A stretch of DNA of 9,979 nucleotides from Methanobrevibacter sp. (GTDB lineage: Archaea; Methanobacteriota; Methanobacteria; Methanobacteriales; Methanobacteriaceae), in the NCBI GenBank assembly GCA_017404125.1, contig JAFRCZ010000134.1, forward strand, positions 1-9,979, in the 5' to 3' direction. The notes beneath the pieces were generated by a model. That model did no database searches, had not been told where the DNA came from, and saw only the letters and a list, made by a program, of their open reading frames with translations. The translations under genes and the position numbers were made by a program. Positions 5,901 to 9,979 of this stretch are shown in pieces (the stretch's first letter is position 1; the number at the start of each line of letters is the position of its first letter).

Positions 5901-8900
5901 TTAATTTATATTGAATAATTTTCTCCAATTCTTTTTTAAATCAGAAAATGTGACAATCTCAATTGGTAATTTTAAAATATATGGAGAGGGAATTTCATGC
6001 GGTACAATGAAAAAGGAAAAAATATTAAAATCAGTTAAACATAGATTTAATTTCTTTTCTAAATCATTTAAATTATTTTTTAAGTATTTTTCTCTATTTC
6101 TATGCTTTTCCATCCAAGAGTTATCACCACCAATAAATCTTTCAACTTCATTTAAAATATCACGAGGATTGCTAACATAATACAAAGACTTGCATTCAAT
6201 AGAAAAAATTTTCTTTCTATCAAAATCTATGGCTAAAACATCCACATCCCCATAATCTTTATCCTCATCTTTAATTGGGACATTTTCATAAACTACCAAT
6301 GGAGTATTATCTTTTATCCAAATTGAAACATTTTTATTAAATTCTTCACCTCGCATATTTTGCATTCTCCCTATAAAACTCTTTAATGCAGAAGATGAAT
6401 TTTCATCAACCTTATATAAACCATATATCATTAAATAAATTAAATAGTCATATGTGGATTTTATATTTTTTACTCCATAATAAATGGAATTAGAATCATT
6501 TTTTTCAATAATTAACGGTTTTAATAAATAAGATAATCTTCTTTTATTATGCCATGGCATAATATCCTCTTTATTAAACCCAATAGGTGGCTTTTCCCAA
6601 GCATCTCTATTTTTAAGAGAAAAAACATCAATCACCCTTTCTGATTTTTCATTTTCCCAACTTAACCCCTCTGATAAAAATTTAATCAAATCTTTTTTAT
6701 AAATTTTAACAAGATTTTTATTTTGTTTCAACCCAAAATTTACCAATTCAGAAATAAAATCTACAAAATCAATGAAACTTAATCCAAATTCTTCATTAAA
6801 TACAGAATTCAAATTAATTTCATCTTCATCAACTATGCTTTTATCAGTTATTCTAAAATGATACCTGCTATTATCAATTAATTCTAAAGTTCTAGAAAAT
6901 AAAAATAAATCATTAAAATCAGAGATGTTACTTTTAACACCAATTCTGCCGGATTTTAAAATTTGAAAATTTACATCCACATAATCAGAATCAACAAAGT
7001 CGCTATAAAATGACCATTGGATAAGATTAAATGATAGTGCCATCAACTTATCTAATTCATCATAACTAATTTCTTTAATTCCAAAATTATCTTGCTCAGC
7101 AGCAATAATTTCAATAAGAAGTCTTAATGGAACTGCAGTCCTATTTAACTCATAATTTTCTTGATTTTTTGATAAAATAAAATTTTCTAAATCGGAATAA
7201 CATTTTAAATAAGGATACAATTTAATATCATTCAATTGTCTTTCTAATAACAAAGATTCATAATTTAGAATTAATTTTGTTATTAAAGAAACCCAACTAA
7301 AATTAGATATAAAACTTCTTATACAAGCTAAATAGTAATCTACAATCTCATGAGATAAATTCCGTGTTTCTTCTTTTGATAATATTTCATATCCATACTC
7401 TTCAATAAAATTTTCACCCAAATTATCATATACGCATTGAACATCATGCTCTTGCAAGCCCCTATAAAGTGGGAGATCACCCATTAAAAAATTTTCTTCA
7501 AATAGCAAAATATTTTTCTTTAGACCTAAAGGAGCATATTTATTTAATATTAATTTACATCTTTTATCAGATAAAGTATTTTTAAAACCGTTTTCTTCTA
7601 AAAATAATCCGAATACTCTTAAAATATTTTTCATTAAAAATCTATCTAATTCATTATTTTCATTAGCATATAACTTTAAAATCTCATTTGATAAAATTAT
7701 GTTAATATTATTTTTTTCAAATTGATAATTAAATAAACTTTCACAATCAATTATCATCTCCTCTCTATCAAAATTTTTTGGAATATCTTCCAAATTAATA
7801 ATAATATTAATTGATTTCAAATTTAAAACTCTTAAATCCTGATTTAAATCGGCTGAAAATTGATTTAACCAGTAAGATATGGCTTTGATAAATACTATGA
7901 GAATATTTGATACTTTATCTCCATAATAATAATCAACTCTTTTTGGAAAAACCCAAATAGGAATAGAATAATTTTTAACCAAATGATAAAAATTATTCTC
8001 TGAAATATAAATATCTTCATCCATATTTTCTCTATACACTGGTACAAATGTTGAATTAAATACTTCACAATGTCTATCTAGATTACATATTGTTTTAATC
8101 TTAAACTTTTTATTTAAATCAGTTGTCAAAAAATGAAAATCAAATTTCCCATCATCAGATAAATAAAATGAATTATTCCTTGATTCATAAAGTGAAAATA
8201 GGTCTAAAAAAGAATCTGACTGTGAAAACTTATAATCTTTTAATAATTTTGCAAATTTCCATAAAGTTAAATCATCATAATCATCACTGCTTGCTAATAA
8301 ACATAACTCTTCTAATTCTAAAGTTAAAAAAATAGTATCCTGAGGAAGTTTTTTAATATAAAAATCATTTAAATTGCCACAACTACTAACAATTATTAAT
8401 ACAAAAACCTCATTTATACCATTTAATTCTAATAAATCATTTTCTATTAAACATATTCTATCACTCAAATAATCTGATTTATAGCTTCTAAAACTAAATG
8501 GATGGTTTTGTTCATAGTTTTCTAATGAATCATTGACTAAAATTACATAGGCTAACTTATCAGTGTCAAAATAAAATAGTTTTTCCCCAATTGGTAAATT
8601 AGGCGATATATTTGGAAATTCATATTCATAATCTTTGAATAAGAATTTTTTAAAAGATTTTTCAATTTTATATAATGAATAAGATTGATATTTTTCTATA
8701 AACAATTCTTTATAATTATATGTATCTAAAGATGATAAAATTAAATATTTCAAAGAATATACTAATGCAGAAGGAATAGATACAATATAATCATCATCAA
8801 TTTTTATAATAGGTTTTACAAATAAAGGATTTAAGTCAACATTTATATTTTCAAATGAACTTTCATTAAAATCCAAACAAAAGAAATCTAGAATTCTAAA

Positions 8901-9596
8901 ATCTAAACCATAAGTCTTATATATTTGATTAATTTTATCTTTAGAAAAAGATACACTATTCTTAAGAACATTCAATTTTTCCTCTTTAGGAAAAACAACA
9001 TCTTTATGCCATCTATCTTCAGAAATTTCATATCTTGAAATATTATTCGCTGAAGCAATTTCATCTGATAACTTTAATATTGCTAAAGAGATTATTCTAA
9101 TAAAATTTTTAAAATCATCTGAAAATTCTTCTTCAAAGAATATTACATTTAAAATATTTTGTAAAATAAAACTTTCTGAAGAACAACGCCCAGAAAAAGT
9201 AACATAATTTCCTCCATCGAACTGGATATTATAAGTAAACAAATAATTTATGGGATCTTCTTGAATTCCTATTGGTCCCCCATAAGGAAGATATTTTAAA
9301 AATAAATTTTTCAATTGATTAATTGATATTTCTTTAGATTCATTGCCATTACAAGAACTTGCAATCCTCGATGCAGTCTCTAAACGAATGTACTGTGAAT
9401 GATTCTCAGAACATAACTGTAATGCTGAAATCTTTTTTAATAAATCACTTTGATTATATTTCAAAAATTCACTCTTTAGTTTGTCTAAAGCATCTTGGGG
9501 GAGATTATTATTGTAATTATCTCTTATAAAACAACAATTTTTATATTTTTTTCCACTCCCACAATAACATCTATCATTACGATTAATATTTAACAT
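5901..9596 (-). CDS. Large SEC-C zinc-motif protein with C-terminal PD-(D/E)XK nuclease signature
   Basis: A 1231-residue cytoplasmic protein not recognised as a whole. Residues 10-22 form a SEC-C zinc motif, CYCGSGKKYKNCC, with ligands Cys10, Cys12, Cys21 and Cys22. About a thousand residues follow without a motif I can name: no Walker A/B pair, helicase motifs, methylase motifs or membrane spans. Near the C-terminus comes a restriction-endonuclease-fold signature: RGEEFNKNVSIWI with Glu1084/Glu1085 on the first helix, GDVDVLAID with Asp1117/Asp1119, and IECK with Glu1134 and Lys1136. The acidic and basic residues form D-x14-E-x-K (from Asp1119). A basic helical segment (about 1163-1185) and a last beta/alpha unit follow. 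The start ATG follows AGAGGT at four bases, so the N-terminal SEC-C is real and complete. The gene leads a two-gene unit with the HEPN-motif gene. G+C is about 20 percent in sampled 60-base rows, far below the flanking genes. A nucleic-acid-targeting defence effector is the best guess, unproven. Confidence 0.75.
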   Translation of the reverse strand: MLNINRNDRCYCGSGKKYKNCCFIRDNYNNNLPQDALDKLKSEFLKYNQSDLLKKISALQLCSENHSQYIRLETASRIASSCNGNESKEISINQLKNLFLKYLPYGGPIGIQEDPINYLFTYNIQFDGGNYVTFSGRCSSESFILQNILNVIFFEEEFSDDFKNFIRIISLAILKLSDEIASANNISRYEISEDRWHKDVVFPKEEKLNVLKNSVSFSKDKINQIYKTYGLDFRILDFFCLDFNESSFENINVDLNPLFVKPIIKIDDDYIVSIPSALVYSLKYLILSSLDTYNYKELFIEKYQSYSLYKIEKSFKKFLFKDYEYEFPNISPNLPIGEKLFYFDTDKLAYVILVNDSLENYEQNHPFSFRSYKSDYLSDRICLIENDLLELNGINEVFVLIIVSSCGNLNDFYIKKLPQDTIFLTLELEELCLLASSDDYDDLTLWKFAKLLKDYKFSQSDSFLDLFSLYESRNNSFYLSDDGKFDFHFLTTDLNKKFKIKTICNLDRHCEVFNSTFVPVYRENMDEDIYISENNFYHLVKNYSIPIWVFPKRVDYYYGDKVSNILIVFIKAISYWLNQFSADLNQDLRVLNLKSINIIINLEDIPKNFDREEMIIDCESLFNYQFEKNNINIILSNEILKLYANENNELDRFLMKNILRVFGLFLEENGFKNTLSDKRCKLILNKYAPLGLKKNILLFEENFLMGDLPLYRGLQEHDVQCVYDNLGENFIEEYGYEILSKEETRNLSHEIVDYYLACIRSFISNFSWVSLITKLILNYESLLLERQLNDIKLYPYLKCYSDLENFILSKNQENYELNRTAVPLRLLIEIIAAEQDNFGIKEISYDELDKLMALSFNLIQWSFYSDFVDSDYVDVNFQILKSGRIGVKSNISDFNDLFLFSRTLELIDNSRYHFRITDKSIVDEDEINLNSVFNEEFGLSFIDFVDFISELVNFGLKQNKNLVKIYKKDLIKFLSEGLSWENEKSERVIDVFSLKNRDAWEKPPIGFNKEDIMPWHNKRRLSYLLKPLIIEKNDSNSIYYGVKNIKSTYDYLIYLMIYGLYKVDENSSSALKSFIGRMQNMRGEEFNKNVSIWIKDNTPLVVYENVPIKDEDKDYGDVDVLAIDFDRKKIFSIECKSLYYVSNPRDILNEVERFIGGDNSWMEKHRNREKYLKNNLNDLEKKLNLCLTDFNIFSFFIVPHEIPSPYILKLPIEIVTFSDLKKNWRKLFNIN

Positions 9597-9687
9597 TCTT
9601 ACCTCTAAACTAAATAATTTTTCATCAAATGAACTAAAAACTTTAACTTACTATGTTAAATTTTGATTTAAAATGAGAACCAAAACT

Positions 9688-9697
9688 AATTTATATG
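9688..9697 (-). promoter_or_regulatory. Candidate TATA box of the nuclease-HEPN unit
   Basis: The minus strand reads CATATAAATT about 92 bases before the nuclease start codon. With normal spacing this leaves a leader of roughly 65-70 bases. Another A+T-rich option is AATATAA further upstream (near 9712-9718). The 229-base gap 9597-9825 holds this candidate, the terminator of the upstream gene and no open reading frame that I would call a gene. Confidence 0.3.
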
Positions 9698-9775
9698 AAT
9701 AATTAATAATTATATTTATTCATTAATTAAATATACTATTTTTATGTAAGAGCATTTGAAAAATAATTAATATGC

Positions 9776-9793
9776 GAAAAATAGTAAAAATAA
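9776..9793 (-). terminator. T-rich tract after the partial upstream gene
   Basis: About 30-50 bases after the stop codon of the partial gene, the minus strand shows two runs of five T (within TTATTTTTACTATTTTTCGC). This fits an archaeal oligo-T terminator and implies that the nuclease-HEPN unit has its own promoter. Confidence 0.35.
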
Positions 9794-9825
9794 TGCTGGA
9801 TAATGGCAATTAATTATAATTATTA

Positions 9826-9979
9826 TTAAAGAAAACATTTTATCCTTTTTATCTTGGATTTGGTTGATGCTGGTACATGAGTGTTCAGGATTTTCCTTAG
9901 TTTTTCAGCGTCATCCCGTTCGATTGTGGTTGCGCTTCCTCCGGTGTAGTGTCCATCCTTTATTCCTTGAATCACTTCT
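9826..9979 (-). CDS. C-terminal fragment of an unrecognised protein, cut by the window edge
   Basis: An open frame of 50 codons runs in from the window edge and ends at TAA (9828-9826). It contains GIKDGHYTGGSATTIERDDA and then a basic tail ending in IKRIKCFL. I do not recognise the family. The frame is believable because it has a balanced, soluble-protein composition and a G+C of about 50 percent in its best-sampled row (31 of 60 bases in 9901-9960), unlike the A+T-rich spacer that begins right after its stop. Codons such as ACC, CGG and CTG are used, which are rare in the two genes that follow. No start, binding site or N-terminal domain is in view, so function and full length cannot be given. 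Confidence 0.6.
   Translation of the reverse strand, partial: EVIQGIKDGHYTGGSATTIERDDAEKLRKILNTHVPASTKSKIKRIKCFL

Noticed and set aside
9531..9569. GSGKK in the first 20 residues of the large nuclease looks like part of a Walker A (P-loop) motif.
   Set aside because: It lies inside CYCGSGKKYKNCC, a standard SEC-C zinc motif, lacks the GxxxxGK[S/T] spacing and has no Walker B partner.
9697..9721. Inverted repeat GAATAA/TTATTC upstream of the nuclease gene, possible operator.
   Set aside because: The arms are only six bases and A+T rich; such matches are expected by chance in this spacer.
1..9979. CRISPR array, tRNA/rRNA genes, insertion sequence or attachment site.
   Set aside because: No regularly spaced repeats, no cloverleaf or rRNA-like G+C-rich block, no transposase or integrase and no terminal repeats were seen on reading both strands.

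Overview
The window looks like chromosome of a low-G+C methanogenic archaeon, most likely Methanobrevibacter or a close relative in the Methanobacteriales. The evidence is a cobalamin-type, folate-independent methionine synthase next to the methanogen families DUF1890 and DUF1894, a DUF2115 (UPF0305) gene, archaeal GGTGA-type ribosome binding sites, TATA-like promoter elements and poly-T termination tracts. All supported genes lie on the minus strand, so transcription runs from high to low coordinates. Assignment to a genus is an inference; no marker gene was compared.

Layout in order of transcription. (1) 9826-9979 is the C-terminal 50 codons of an unrecognised gene that starts outside the window and is unusually G+C rich. 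(2) 5901-9596 and 4276-5847 form a two-gene, very A+T-rich unit. The first encodes a 1231-residue protein with an N-terminal SEC-C zinc motif and a C-terminal PD-(D/E)XK nuclease signature. The second encodes a 523-residue protein with a HEPN RNase-type RNxxxH motif. (3) 4154-2343 is the DUF1890 - DUF1894 - methionine synthase (MesA/MetE-type) cluster. (4) 2245-1605 is a HEAT-repeat gene split by a one-base frameshift. (5) 1482-1012 is a DUF2115 gene. (6) 861-82 is a metallo-beta-lactamase-fold hydrolase that appears to start at the rare codon ATT. T-rich tracts follow most of these units.

Functionally, the methionine synthase cluster is core metabolism: it transfers a methyl group from a corrinoid donor to homocysteine. 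The DUF1890 and DUF1894 partners are of unknown role. The HEAT, DUF2115 and hydrolase genes are separate units with no obvious link to it. The nuclease plus HEPN pair is the accessory part of the window. Two predicted nucleases in one probable operon, with much lower G+C than their neighbours, fit a horizontally acquired, possibly antiviral, cassette. That role is inference from domain content and context; no known named defence system was recognised in it as a whole.

Several start sites were moved from the longest open reading frame on the basis of ribosome binding sites and family N-termini: the hydrolase (ATT at 861), the methionine synthase (TTG at 3299) and the HEPN protein (ATG at 5847).
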